This document shows, one piece after another, positions 7,795 to 15,567 of a stretch of 64,000 nt of DNA. The position numbers and the translations under genes are program-made. The stretch's first letter is position 1; every line of letters begins with the position of its first letter. The stretch comes from Halobacteriovorax sp. (lineage in GTDB: Bacteria > Bdellovibrionota > Bacteriovoracia > Bacteriovoracales > Bacteriovoracaceae): assembly GCA_002720865.1 (NCBI GenBank), contig PBIO01000031.1:62001-126000 (forward strand), read 5' to 3'. The notes below the pieces were generated by a model. That model was not told the DNA's origin, searched no databases, and saw only the letters and a program-made list of their open reading frames with translations.

Positions 7795-9559
7795 TTGGAA
7801 GCTCAAAAATAAACGAGGACCCTTCGCCGACAGTACTTTGGACTCGAACATTACCGCCGTGAGATAGGGCAATATGCTTAACGATGGCAAGGCCTAGACC
7901 GCTTCCCCCAAGCTCTCGACTTCTGGCCTTATCCACTGAATAGAAGCGCTCAAAAAGCCTTTCGTGATGTTTTTCAGGGATGCCTTGGCCCTTGTCCACA
8001 ACAACGATCTCAAGAATTTTTTCATTTATTTTGGTTTCAATATTTACCTCTGAATTTTCCGGTCCATACTTTATGGCATTATCCAGAAGGTTAATAATGG
8101 CCTGTTCAATTAGGGGCTGATTAATAAGAACAACTTGATCAGGCCCGGTTTTATTTATTTTAATATTTTTTGATTCAGCTTTTTCTTTACAAAAGATTAA
8201 GGCATTATCTAAAGCCTTCCAGATTGATATATTCTCCAGCTTTAATTCACCAATTTCAGATTCTCGTTCAATAGAACTTAAGGCCAATAAATCTTCAATA
8301 ATTGTTTTGAGTCGATTTGAATGCTTATTGATGATTCCTAGAAACTTATTAAGAACCTCTTTATCATCTATTTCTTCTTCCTGAAGAGTTTCAAGATAAC
8401 CTTGAATTGCAGTGAGGGGAGTTTTTAACTCATGGGAGACATTGGCCACAAATTGCTTCCTATGATTTTCAAGCTCTCTCATTTTGGTGATATCATTAAA
8501 AACCAAAACGGCCCCTAGCATACCCGTGCTTTCAGATTCAAGAATGGTCCCGTGAACATTAAGGATTAACCCTGAGTCGTATTCGTACTCATTGTCGACG
8601 GTTTGATGATCTTCTAGAAGCTTTTTGGTCATATTATAAATTCTTTCGGATTTAACGACTTCCATTAAGGGAATACCTTTTATGGGACCTTCTTGTTTAT
8701 ACTGAAAGAGATTTAGGGCGGCCTTATTAATATGGTAAATATTCATATCGGGGTAAATTGTAATAACCCCTTCTAGCATACTTGCAAAAACGGCTAGCTG
8801 TTCATTTTTTTGCTTATTGATTTTTTGAATTTGAGTTTGAATTCTCTCACTCATTAACTCAATAGCGGAATAAAGCGAGGCCACTTCCTTTGAGCTTGTC
8901 TCTTGAAGTTCGATCTTATTCTCAAAGTCGCCATTGGTGAATTTATCAACAAGAGCGGTGATATCCTCAATAGGAGCGCTAATTCTTTTAGATTGAACAA
9001 TAATAATATAAGTTAATACTACGAGAAGAATTAGGCTCCAAAGAATAACTTTTCTTGTGAGCAGAAAAAGGGAAGTTTTTAGTTTCTTTACGGAAACTGA
9101 AACTCTTAGCACCCCTATAATCTTATCCTTATCAATAAGGGGAGAGGCTAAATAGAGATGCTCTTCGTCTAGAGTCTTACTATGCCTAATGGATTCGCTA
9201 ATACTGCCCTTGAGAGCCCCTGAGATTTCTTCTCTGGATTTATGATTCTCCATTTTTGAAGGTTCAAAGTGAGAGTCTGAGATAACTTTTCCGTCGGGAA
9301 GTACCACAGTTAATCGACTTTCAGACTTTTTAGCAATGATTTGAACTCTTTTTTGAAGAGCTTCTAAGTTTTGATTCTTGATGAGGGGAATAAACTCATC
9401 CTTAATAATTTGGGATTTTTGATTTAGATTATTGCTAACTTCATTAAAATAAAAGTTTTTAAAAGCAAACCTAGTAATTAATAAGAGGATGACTAATCCA
9501 AGTAGTGAGATAAAAAGATAAGAGGGAAAAAGTTTGGTGAAGAGCTTTTTAGGTTTCAT
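7784..9559 (-). CDS. phoR: PhoR-like sensor histidine kinase
   Basis: A 591-residue membrane histidine kinase. Order: membrane helix about 13-33, periplasmic sensor 34-165, second helix about 168-190, HAMP 190-240, PAS 250-360, HisKA with phospho-acceptor H376 in VANVSHELKTPLTAIQG, then the ATPase domain with N box (LLDNAIKYGP), DKGQGIP and GGSGLGLAIVKH. It overlaps the stop of the upstream phoB by 11 bases. The presence of a divergent Na+/phosphate symporter operon supports a phosphate-sensing role; unlike E. coli PhoR it has a large periplasmic domain. It contains no obvious phosphate-binding motif, so the name rests on architecture and context. Confidence 0.85.
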   Translation of the reverse strand: MKPKKLFTKLFPSYLFISLLGLVILLLITRFAFKNFYFNEVSNNLNQKSQIIKDEFIPLIKNQNLEALQKRVQIIAKKSESRLTVVLPDGKVISDSHFEPSKMENHKSREEISGALKGSISESIRHSKTLDEEHLYLASPLIDKDKIIGVLRVSVSVKKLKTSLFLLTRKVILWSLILLVVLTYIIIVQSKRISAPIEDITALVDKFTNGDFENKIELQETSSKEVASLYSAIELMSERIQTQIQKINKQKNEQLAVFASMLEGVITIYPDMNIYHINKAALNLFQYKQEGPIKGIPLMEVVKSERIYNMTKKLLEDHQTVDNEYEYDSGLILNVHGTILESESTGMLGAVLVFNDITKMRELENHRKQFVANVSHELKTPLTAIQGYLETLQEEEIDDKEVLNKFLGIINKHSNRLKTIIEDLLALSSIERESEIGELKLENISIWKALDNALIFCKEKAESKNIKINKTGPDQVVLINQPLIEQAIINLLDNAIKYGPENSEVNIETKINEKILEIVVVDKGQGIPEKHHERLFERFYSVDKARSRELGGSGLGLAIVKHIALSHGGNVRVQSTVGEGSSFIFELPINE

Positions 9560-10238
9560 CTTCTCTAAACTTGTAGCCTACGCCCCAAACAGTTTCAATA
9601 AGCTGACCTTTCTCTCCAAGTTTCTTTCTAAGTGAAACTAATTGAGTATCAACAGACCTATCTGTCACAGCGTGATTATGACCTCTAATTTTATTCACGA
9701 TCTGTGTTCTCGTATATACATGACCTGGAGTTGCAATCAAATAACTGAGCACTTGAAACTCAGTCAGTGTTAAATTGATTTCAGATTCATCTATAGAAAC
9801 TTTTCGCTTATTTAAATCTACTTTTATGCCAGCATATTCAATGGTCTTTGATTCTTCGGGACTTGCATCTCTTCTTAATACTGCGTTTACTCTCGCAATT
9901 AGAATCTTGGGACTAAAGGGTTTTGAGATATAATCATCAGCACCTAACTCCAAGCCTTTGACGATATCTTCTTCTTCACCTTTCGCGGAGATAAAGATTA
10001 TCTTTATATCTTTGGTCTCACTATTGGCCTTTAATTGACGGCAAACTTCAATTCCATCAATTCCAGGGATCATAATATCTAATAGAATAAGGTCAGGTTT
10101 CTTTGAAATCGCTTCCTCAACGGCCTTTGGGCCATTATCCGCTTCATAAACCTGGTGTTTACTTTTAAAAAGATGAAAATGAATCAGGTCCCTGATATCT
10201 TCTTCATCCTCAACGATAAGGATTTTTGCTTTAGTCAT
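9549..10238 (-). CDS. phoB: PhoB-like response regulator (OmpR family)
   Basis: A 229-residue response regulator. The receiver has acidic residues E10-D11-E12, the phospho-acceptor D54 in ILLDIMIPG and the conserved lysine in DDYISKPFSP; the C-terminal winged helix contains LTLTEFQVLSYL and the TDRSVDTQLVSLRKKLG recognition helix, ending VWGVGYKF. Expected to be phosphorylated by the overlapping phoR and to bind direct repeats at 11-bp spacing. Tandem 22-bp repeats directly upstream of its start (10239-10304) suggest autoregulation. The ribosome binding site is weak. Confidence 0.9.
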   Translation of the reverse strand: MTKAKILIVEDEEDIRDLIHFHLFKSKHQVYEADNGPKAVEEAISKKPDLILLDIMIPGIDGIEVCRQLKANSETKDIKIIFISAKGEEEDIVKGLELGADDYISKPFSPKILIARVNAVLRRDASPEESKTIEYAGIKVDLNKRKVSIDESEINLTLTEFQVLSYLIATPGHVYTRTQIVNKIRGHNHAVTDRSVDTQLVSLRKKLGEKGQLIETVWGVGYKFREDET

Positions 10239-10304
10239 GTAATTCTTATCGGCTATTTTCCCCTTAAATTCCAGCTATTTTTCCCTTAAATATCAGCTAT
10301 TTAA
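10239..10304. promoter_or_regulatory. 22-bp tandem repeats in the phoB promoter
   Basis: CCCTTAAATTCCAGCTATTT at 10261 recurs 22 bp further on at 10283 with three or four changes in 22 bases, and a degenerate third copy (GGCTATTTTC) sits at 10251-10260. The 22-bp period equals two 11-bp PhoB half-site steps. The array runs up to the phoB start, so it probably overlaps its promoter. Confidence 0.65.
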
Positions 10305-10332
10305 CACGTTCTAACAAATTCCTAACAAATAG
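10300..10332 (+). promoter_or_regulatory. PhoB-box-like 11-bp direct repeats
   Basis: CTAACAAATTC (10311-10321) and CTAACAAATAG (10322-10332) are adjacent direct repeats with an exact 11-bp step; a looser TTAACA copy precedes them at about 10301. The TAACA-N6-TAACA pattern resembles the TGTCA-N6-TGTCA arrangement of known Pho boxes. They lie 35 bp before the symporter -10. Confidence 0.65.
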
Positions 10333-10364
10333 ACTCACCTTCTCATCAGAATCCAATATATGGT

Positions 10365-10373
10365 TGCTATAAA
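10365..10373 (+). promoter_or_regulatory. Extended -10 promoter of the Na/Pi symporter gene
   Basis: TGCTATAAA is an extended -10 element (TG-n-TATAAA) located 32 bases before the symporter start at 10406. No good -35 is present at 17 bp, which is typical of an activator-dependent promoter and fits the PhoB-like repeats upstream. Confidence 0.5.
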
Positions 10374-10405
10374 TTTGGAAACACATACTTATCGGAGCAA
10401 TAGAA

Positions 10406-11542
10406 ATGAAGCTAATGTACATGAAATTAAAGGACAGTGAGATCCCAGACGTTATCCGCAGAATCATAACTGTAGCGATTCTACTTTTCGTCTTTCTTGT
10501 TGGAGTTAAATGTTTATCAACTGGTCTAAAAATGATGGGCGGAGACTTTGCTAAGACTCTCTTTGATATGACTGACCAACCTTTTATCGCCTTAATGGCA
10601 GGTATGCTAGCAACGGTTTTATTTCAAAGTTCATCTGTTACAACGGCCATTATCGTAGGTCTTGTTTCTGCCGGTACTCTTTCTATTGGTGGAGCTGTTC
10701 CAATGATTATGGGTGCAAACCTAGGAACGTCTGTAACTAATACTTTAGTTTCACTTGGGTACATTAAAGATAAGGCTAACTTTAAAAGAGCTTTTGCTGC
10801 TGCAACGGTTCACGATTTCTTTAATATCTTAACGGTTATCATCGTTCTTCCAATTGAATTAGCCACTGGATTTATTGAGAAGTCAGCTGGTTATATGGCC
10901 AGTCTTATGTACGGATCTGTTGGAGGTTTCAAGTTTAGCTCTCCAATTAAAGCGGCTATCAAGCCACCTGTAAAGGCCCTTAAGTCTTTTTCAGTAGATA
11001 CTTTTGGTTCTGAAGTGGCAGGACCGGTTCTTATGATTCTTGCCGGTGTGATCATCATCTTAGCTTTAAGTATGATTGTTAAAACAATGAAAGTTCTTGT
11101 GGAGAACCATAAGGGTGATCTTATTAATAAGATCTTTTCTAATAATGCCGTTGGTTCAATAATCTTTGGTATTGTTCTTACAATCTCAGTTCAATCAAGT
11201 TCGATTACGACTTCATTATTGATCCCACTTGCAGGTACAGGTCTTCTTTCACTAAGAGCTGTTTACCCAATAACTATTGGAGCCAATATTGGAACCACGG
11301 CCACAGCACTTCTTGCGGCCTTAACTGGAAATATGGCGGGACTAACTATTGCTCTAGTTCACCTACTCTTTAACCTTGTTGGGACTTTGATTTTCTTCCC
11401 AATCAGACCACTTAGAGAGATTCCAATTAAATGTGCTGAAGCTCTAGCTGAATCAATCGAGAAAACGAAGATGATTGGCTTTGGATATGTTGGCGGAGTG
11501 TTCTTTGCCCTTCCAATTTCACTAATTTTTATCACTCAATAA
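10406..11542 (+). CDS. Na+/phosphate symporter, NptA/PNaS family
   Basis: A 378-residue inner-membrane protein of the Na/Pi cotransporter II family. Each half contains the family's QSSS signature: FQSSSVTTAIIVGLVSAG in the first and VQSSSITTSLLIPLAG in the second, each followed by a GANLGTS / GANIGTT motif, with about eight hydrophobic segments overall. It lacks the PhoU-like tail present in the next gene. It is divergent from phoB and has PhoB-box-like repeats and an extended -10 upstream, so phosphate starvation control is likely. The ribosome binding site is CGGAG before ATG 10406. Confidence 0.9.
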   Translation: MKLMYMKLKDSEIPDVIRRIITVAILLFVFLVGVKCLSTGLKMMGGDFAKTLFDMTDQPFIALMAGMLATVLFQSSSVTTAIIVGLVSAGTLSIGGAVPMIMGANLGTSVTNTLVSLGYIKDKANFKRAFAAATVHDFFNILTVIIVLPIELATGFIEKSAGYMASLMYGSVGGFKFSSPIKAAIKPPVKALKSFSVDTFGSEVAGPVLMILAGVIIILALSMIVKTMKVLVENHKGDLINKIFSNNAVGSIIFGIVLTISVQSSSITTSLLIPLAGTGLLSLRAVYPITIGANIGTTATALLAALTGNMAGLTIALVHLLFNLVGTLIFFPIRPLREIPIKCAEALAESIEKTKMIGFGYVGGVFFALPISLIFITQ

Positions 11543-11551
11543 GCTCAAATA

Positions 11552-11586
11552 GCTGCGTTAGAGGTCAAATTCTAACGCAGCCTTTC
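11552..11586 (+). terminator. Rho-independent terminator
   Basis: GCTGCGTTAGA (11552-11562) and TCTAACGCAGC (11571-11581) pair perfectly over 11 bp around an 8-base loop, followed by a short imperfect T-run (CTTTC). It separates the two symporter genes, so the second probably has its own promoter. Confidence 0.7.
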
Positions 11587-11676
11587 AATTTTACATTATT
11601 CATCTTTACTCTATCTCTTGAGACAAATTCGGGTATATTCCTAAGTACTAGAAATTAAGTACAAGCGAGCTAACCC

Positions 11677-13335
11677 ATGGATTTGTTTAAAATGGCCTAT
11701 ACCGTTCTGGGTGGTCTAGGAATCTTCTTCTTTGGAATGAAGTCAATGAGTGAGGCCCTGCAGTCAGCGGCCGGTGACGTCATTAAAAAGGCCATTGATA
11801 CCATCACAAAACATAGAATTTATTCAGTGATGGTTGGGGTCGTGGTCACCATGATCGTTCAATCCTCATCCGTTACTACTGTAATGGTTGTTGGATTCGT
11901 GAATGCTGGACTGATGAATCTAACCCAGGCCATCGGTGTGATCTTTGGGGCCAATATTGGAACCACCATTACCGGTTGGATTATTTCTGTAAAGGTTGGC
12001 AAGTACGGACTACTTTTTATTGCTCTTGGAATCTTTCCACTTCTTTTTGGTAAGTCCCATAGAACTAGGCAAATAGGTAAAATCTTTTTTGGTATAGGGA
12101 TGATCTTTTATGGTCTAACCATAATGTCAGATGCCTTTAAGCCCCTAAGAACCATGCCTGAATTTTTAGAGATGGTTTCATATTTTTCTGAACCACATTA
12201 TGGATCATATGCCGCTTGTATTCTTGTTGGTTGTGTTTTGACCATGATTATTCAATCATCCTCGGCCATGCTCGGGATCACTATCGCCATGGCGGCCTCA
12301 GGAGTAATTGGCTTTCAAACAGCAGCGGCCCTAGTTCTTGGTGAAAATATTGGTACGACAATCACGGCTCTTCTTGCATCAGTTGGAGCAAATATTACGG
12401 CCAAAAGAGCGGCTCGTGCCCATGCCATTTTTAACTCCCTAGGTGTTCTGGTCATCTTTATTATTTTTCCCTATTACCTAGAGATGGTTGACTGGTTAGT
12501 TCCAGGGGATCCAAACTTTATCAATGAAGCTGGAGATAAACCAAATATTGCCGTTCATATAGCCACTGGGCATAGTATTTTTAATGTGACGGCCACATTA
12601 CTTTTTCTTCCCTTTCTTAATCACCTAGCACGATTAGTAACTAGACTTACGCCCGATAAAGGTAAAAAAGAACAGCATCATCTCGAAGTTCTTGGGGATC
12701 CAAGAGACTTAATTCCAGCAACTGCCTTGGCCCAAGCTGAAGCGGAAGTAGCTAAGATGAAAGATATCGTCAATCGACAGTACGATCTTACGGGAACTTT
12801 ACTTAGGCAAAAAACTAAACAATCACCAGAAGAGACCTTAATAAAGATTCGCGACTATGAGCAAATCACGGATAATATTCAAAAAGAAATCACAGTTTTC
12901 CTAGTGAAGTTTTTAGAAAACAGCCTAACTTCTGAAGAGTCAAACTTAGCCCAGTCTCTTATGCGTGAAGCTGATGAGCTAGAATCAGTTTCAGATTATT
13001 TAGAGCGAATTGCAAAGTACACCACTCGAACTCCTATACATGAGATCTTAACTGAAGAGACCAAAAAAGAGTTCTTTAGCTTTTATGATGAAGTGGAAAG
13101 CTTTTATCATGGCATTGCAAAGCGAATTAAATCCACAGAAAATATGGACTTAACCATTGTGCATCGAAAGTCTGAAGAACTAAGACAAAGAGCTCAAATT
13201 ATTCGAAAGAATCAGCTACAACGAGTGACCAAAGGGAAGATGGACCCATTAACATCATTAACCTATTCTGACTTGGTGGTTGCAGTAAGAAAGATTCGCT
13301 CTCATGCTCAAAATATCGCCGAGGCCCATGTCTGA
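11677..13335 (+). CDS. Na+/phosphate symporter with C-terminal PhoU-like domain
   Basis: A 552-residue protein: residues 1-320 are the Na/Pi cotransporter membrane domain with two QSSS repeats (VQSSSVTTVMVVGFVNAG and IQSSSAMLGITIAM) and GANIGTT / GENIGTT motifs; residues about 350-552 are a cytoplasmic helical PhoU-like domain (ADELESVSDYLERIAKYT is the typical metal-binding-type helix). Such fusions are thought to couple transport to phosphate signalling. It follows a terminator. There is no strong ribosome binding site directly before ATG 11677 (GCGAGC). Together with the gene at 10406 it provides two phosphate importers. Confidence 0.9.
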   Translation: MDLFKMAYTVLGGLGIFFFGMKSMSEALQSAAGDVIKKAIDTITKHRIYSVMVGVVVTMIVQSSSVTTVMVVGFVNAGLMNLTQAIGVIFGANIGTTITGWIISVKVGKYGLLFIALGIFPLLFGKSHRTRQIGKIFFGIGMIFYGLTIMSDAFKPLRTMPEFLEMVSYFSEPHYGSYAACILVGCVLTMIIQSSSAMLGITIAMAASGVIGFQTAAALVLGENIGTTITALLASVGANITAKRAARAHAIFNSLGVLVIFIIFPYYLEMVDWLVPGDPNFINEAGDKPNIAVHIATGHSIFNVTATLLFLPFLNHLARLVTRLTPDKGKKEQHHLEVLGDPRDLIPATALAQAEAEVAKMKDIVNRQYDLTGTLLRQKTKQSPEETLIKIRDYEQITDNIQKEITVFLVKFLENSLTSEESNLAQSLMREADELESVSDYLERIAKYTTRTPIHEILTEETKKEFFSFYDEVESFYHGIAKRIKSTENMDLTIVHRKSEELRQRAQIIRKNQLQRVTKGKMDPLTSLTYSDLVVAVRKIRSHAQNIAEAHV

Positions 13336-13406
13336 TTGATTTTTAACAATTAGCTCTTAGTTTTTAAATATTTCTTTGTCATGATTCTCTTTATAAGGAG
13401 GGAATC

Positions 13407-13568
13407 ATGAGAACTTTTTTAAAATTCCTTGAATTTCTAGGTAATCTTTTTTACCTCATTTATATGACGGTCTTTGAGAAATCAGAATTTGATTTTGAGA
13501 TGATCCCGTTTGGGCAAAAGAGAGATTATGAAGTTAATCCGGAAGAGAGCTTAATCTATTTTCCATAA
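13407..13568 (+). CDS. Small hydrophobic protein, 53 residues
   Basis: ATG 13407 follows an excellent ribosome binding site (TAAGGAGGG, 4-base spacer) and opens a 53-codon frame: N-terminal hydrophobic helix about residues 4-22 (LKFLEFLGNLFYLIYMTVF) and a charged tail (EKSEFDFEMIPFGQKRDYEV). It lies between the symporter gene and the convergent porin, so it may belong to the phosphate block. A terminator hairpin follows 4 bases after the stop. The strong translation signals make it likely real; no family is recognised. Confidence 0.7.
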   Translation: MRTFLKFLEFLGNLFYLIYMTVFEKSEFDFEMIPFGQKRDYEVNPEESLIYFP

Positions 13569-13572
13569 AAGA

Positions 13573-13601
13573 GGAGTGATAGCCTTATAGCTATGCACTC
13601 C
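13573..13601. terminator. Bidirectional terminator hairpin
   Basis: GGAGTG-ATAGC (13573-13583) pairs with GCTAT-CACTCC (13590-13601), with one bulged G. It lies between the convergent small gene and porin gene and can serve both. Confidence 0.6.
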
Positions 13602-13612
13602 ACTTTGTAATA

Positions 13613-14641
13613 TTAGAACTTCAAGGAAAAGTCTAACATGCTTCTAGTATAGTTTTCGTTAGTTAGGCTGGCTGTTTTATTTAAGAAGTGACTAAAGGCA
13701 AGCTTAGTTCTCTTATTAAAGCTATAACCAAGACCTAGCTCATGTCCTTTGGCATCGGTTCCGCCACCGGCGAAATCTGAATCAGTAAATGCACCAATAA
13801 CCGCGTCCTTTTCAACTTTTCTATAGTTATAAGAAAATTTAATTTTCTTTCCTATATTAAATCCGGCCAGGTAACCGCCATCATTTTTCTTTGGGTCTAT
13901 ATTAGTTACGAAGTCAGCAAATAATGTGAAAGGAATTTTAGTTTTAAATTTTAACTCGATAAAGGAGTTTATAAGATTGTAGTCATTGGCGTACTTGCTA
14001 GCGGCGTCTGTTGAGTTTCCAAAAGAGTCAGCTGTATCAACAAAAGTTGATTCACCCTGAGTACTTAGGTAGTCAAAATATGCGGCGGCGAAAGTGAATT
14101 GAATAAGATCTCCTCCATGCTGAAGCCCAAGCTGAAGTCCTTGAAGAACAGCATCTGGTCCTGTGCTTCTTTCATCAACCCAAAGATAACCTAGGTTAAC
14201 AAAAAGCATCTTTATAGGAAGATGATAAGCAAGTCCTTCTGGTGAAAGATCTCCATCCCAAACTAATTCTGTTTTAGCTGGCTTTGCCCAAGGGTTTTTC
14301 ATTTTACCCGCAACTAGTTGACCAAAGTCTGTAGCGTACTTTAAATAGGCCAGGTCGAGGTTAATCCCTTTTGAACTAAATCCTCCATCAAGTGTTTGAT
14401 TGGTTGAAAGGGGATCGGAAGAACCACTGGCGATTCTAAAAGCATAAGATAAGTCTTCTTGAACCTTTCCCGCGGCCTTAAGTCTGGCCCTAATTCTGTT
14501 TCTAAAACGGGCATCCTTATTGTCTTGGTCGATTCTTTCGTTTCTATAACGAAGGTCACCACTCCAAGAAGGGGCGTCCATGGCCTTAGCGTTTGATAAG
14601 GCAATAACGGCGATAAAAATAAGCGCGATTTGCTTTTGCAT
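13613..14641 (-). CDS. Outer-membrane porin (putative phosphate-related)
   Basis: A 342-residue outer-membrane beta-barrel protein. Residues 1-20 are a signal peptide (ends NAKA), then WSGDLRYRNERIDQDNKDAR and alternating amphipathic strands, ending with Phe (LDFSLKF), the outer-membrane insertion signature. It looks like the bacterial putative-porin family (Porin_5 type). It lies next to the phosphate transporters, and the region upstream carries 11-bp repeats resembling those before the symporter, so it may be a phosphate-starvation pore. The substrate is inferred, not shown. The ribosome binding site is AGGAGA. Confidence 0.75.
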   Translation of the reverse strand: MQKQIALIFIAVIALSNAKAMDAPSWSGDLRYRNERIDQDNKDARFRNRIRARLKAAGKVQEDLSYAFRIASGSSDPLSTNQTLDGGFSSKGINLDLAYLKYATDFGQLVAGKMKNPWAKPAKTELVWDGDLSPEGLAYHLPIKMLFVNLGYLWVDERSTGPDAVLQGLQLGLQHGGDLIQFTFAAAYFDYLSTQGESTFVDTADSFGNSTDAASKYANDYNLINSFIELKFKTKIPFTLFADFVTNIDPKKNDGGYLAGFNIGKKIKFSYNYRKVEKDAVIGAFTDSDFAGGGTDAKGHELGLGYSFNKRTKLAFSHFLNKTASLTNENYTRSMLDFSLKF

Positions 14642-14678
14642 AGATTCTCCTGTGTTTATTTCAGGAAAACCTTAGACA

Positions 14679-14711
14679 ATAAGTTTTAGGAAAGCACTAG
14701 TTAATTGTTAG
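14679..14711 (-). promoter_or_regulatory. PhoB-box-like 11-bp repeats before the porin gene
   Basis: Read on the minus strand: CTAACAATTAA, CTAGTGCTTTC, CTAAAACTTAT, three successive 11-base units each starting CTA. The first matches the CTAACAAAT repeats before the symporter gene. They lie 38-70 bases upstream of the porin start, overlapping the bfr stop codon. Confidence 0.45.
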
Positions 14712-15184
14712 GAATCCATTACTATTTGAGATTGCATATAGCGCTCCACGCCAACTTTCTCAATTAGACCTTGCTGAGTCTCAAGCCAGTCCACATGCTC
14801 TTCTTCACTTTCAAGGATATCGCTAAAAAGATCTCTTGAGACGAAGTCACGAGCCTTTTCAGCGACTTCAATACATTCCTTTAGGTAGGGAACAGCTGCA
14901 TTTTCAACGGCCAGGTCAGCGGCTATGATTTCTTCGATATTTGAACCGATTACAACCTTATCTAGCTTTTGAACATTAGGGATTCCCTCTAGAAAAAGGA
15001 TTCTCTTTATTAGCTCATCCGCATGCTTCATCTCATCGATAGAAGCTTTATACTCTAGGGCGCCAAGTTTTTCTAGGCCCCAGTCTTGAAGCATACGAGC
15101 ATGAAGGAAGTATTGGTTTATGGCGGTTAATTCTTTAGTAAGAACGCCGTTTAGCTTTTCAATGACTTTTGCATCACCTTTCAT
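14708..15184 (-). CDS. bfr: Bacterioferritin
   Basis: A 158-residue bacterioferritin, the haem-containing 24-mer that oxidises Fe(II) and stores it as ferric mineral. All ferroxidase ligands fall at the standard numbers: E18, E51, H54, E94, E127 and H130; the haem-ligand M52 is present in IDEMKHAD. Length matches the family. It is the second gene after bfd on the same strand, with 58 bases between them, so storage and release proteins are co-transcribed. Confidence 0.97.
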   Translation of the reverse strand: MKGDAKVIEKLNGVLTKELTAINQYFLHARMLQDWGLEKLGALEYKASIDEMKHADELIKRILFLEGIPNVQKLDKVVIGSNIEEIIAADLAVENAAVPYLKECIEVAEKARDFVSRDLFSDILESEEEHVDWLETQQGLIEKVGVERYMQSQIVMDS

Positions 15185-15242
15185 ATGGTCTCCAGTAGTT
15201 GAATTTCATTGGGATTTTATTCTTTTGATAGATATTGGTCAA

Positions 15243-15419
15243 TTATGAACGTTCTTTAGACCTGGCCTTGGCCTGAACTTTTTCAATGGCATCAACAACG
15301 CAAATTCCACAGTCAGAACCAACACCGAGCTTCTTGAGAACCTCTTTAGTAGGTAGACCTTTTTCAACCAGGTCTTCTATCTTCTTGTCTGTGATTCCTT
15401 TGCAAAGGCAAATAACCAT
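15243..15419 (-). CDS. bfd: Bacterioferritin-associated ferredoxin
   Basis: A 58-residue [2Fe-2S] protein: MVICLCKGITDKKIEDLVEK at the N-terminus gives the first Cys pair (C4, C6), and GSDCGICVVDAIE gives the second (C37, C40), the C-x-C / C-x-x-C spacing of the Bfd family. Bfd docks on bacterioferritin and reduces its haem to release stored iron. The gene has a good ribosome binding site (GGAG) and leads directly into bfr. The opposite strand also has an open frame here, which is a shadow. Confidence 0.93.
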   Translation of the reverse strand: MVICLCKGITDKKIEDLVEKGLPTKEVLKKLGVGSDCGICVVDAIEKVQAKARSKERS

Positions 15420-15477
15420 TTCTTCTCCAATTTTTGCAACATCTTACTCATTCTGTTCGGTTAATCAAACTAAAATA

Positions 15478-15521
15478 TTGACACTAAAATTATTCTAATT
15501 TAAAAGTTTGATAAGTCAAAC
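15478..15521 (+). promoter_or_regulatory. Promoter with overlapping inverted repeat, porin/FMN operon
   Basis: TTGACA (15478-15483), a 17-bp spacer, then TAAAAG (15501-15506) form a plausible promoter. The perfect inverted repeat GTTTGA-TAAG-TCAAAC (15506-15521) overlaps the start region, where a repressor would block transcription. Related half-sites (AATCAAAC and GTTGATTG) lie on either side. The spacing (N4) does not fit an FNR or CRP site. Confidence 0.5.
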
Positions 15522-15567
15522 ACAAGTTGATTGTATCATACTTTTTTATTTATATTGGAGAAAATTA

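Noticed and set aside
15286-15498. Plus-strand frame opposite bfd
   Set aside because: The minus strand encodes a clear Bfd protein with the four cluster cysteines; the plus-strand frame is its shadow.
15506-15521. FNR or Fur site reading of the inverted repeat
   Set aside because: Spacing between TTTGA/TCAAA arms is 4 rather than 6 bases, and it does not resemble a 19-bp Fur box.
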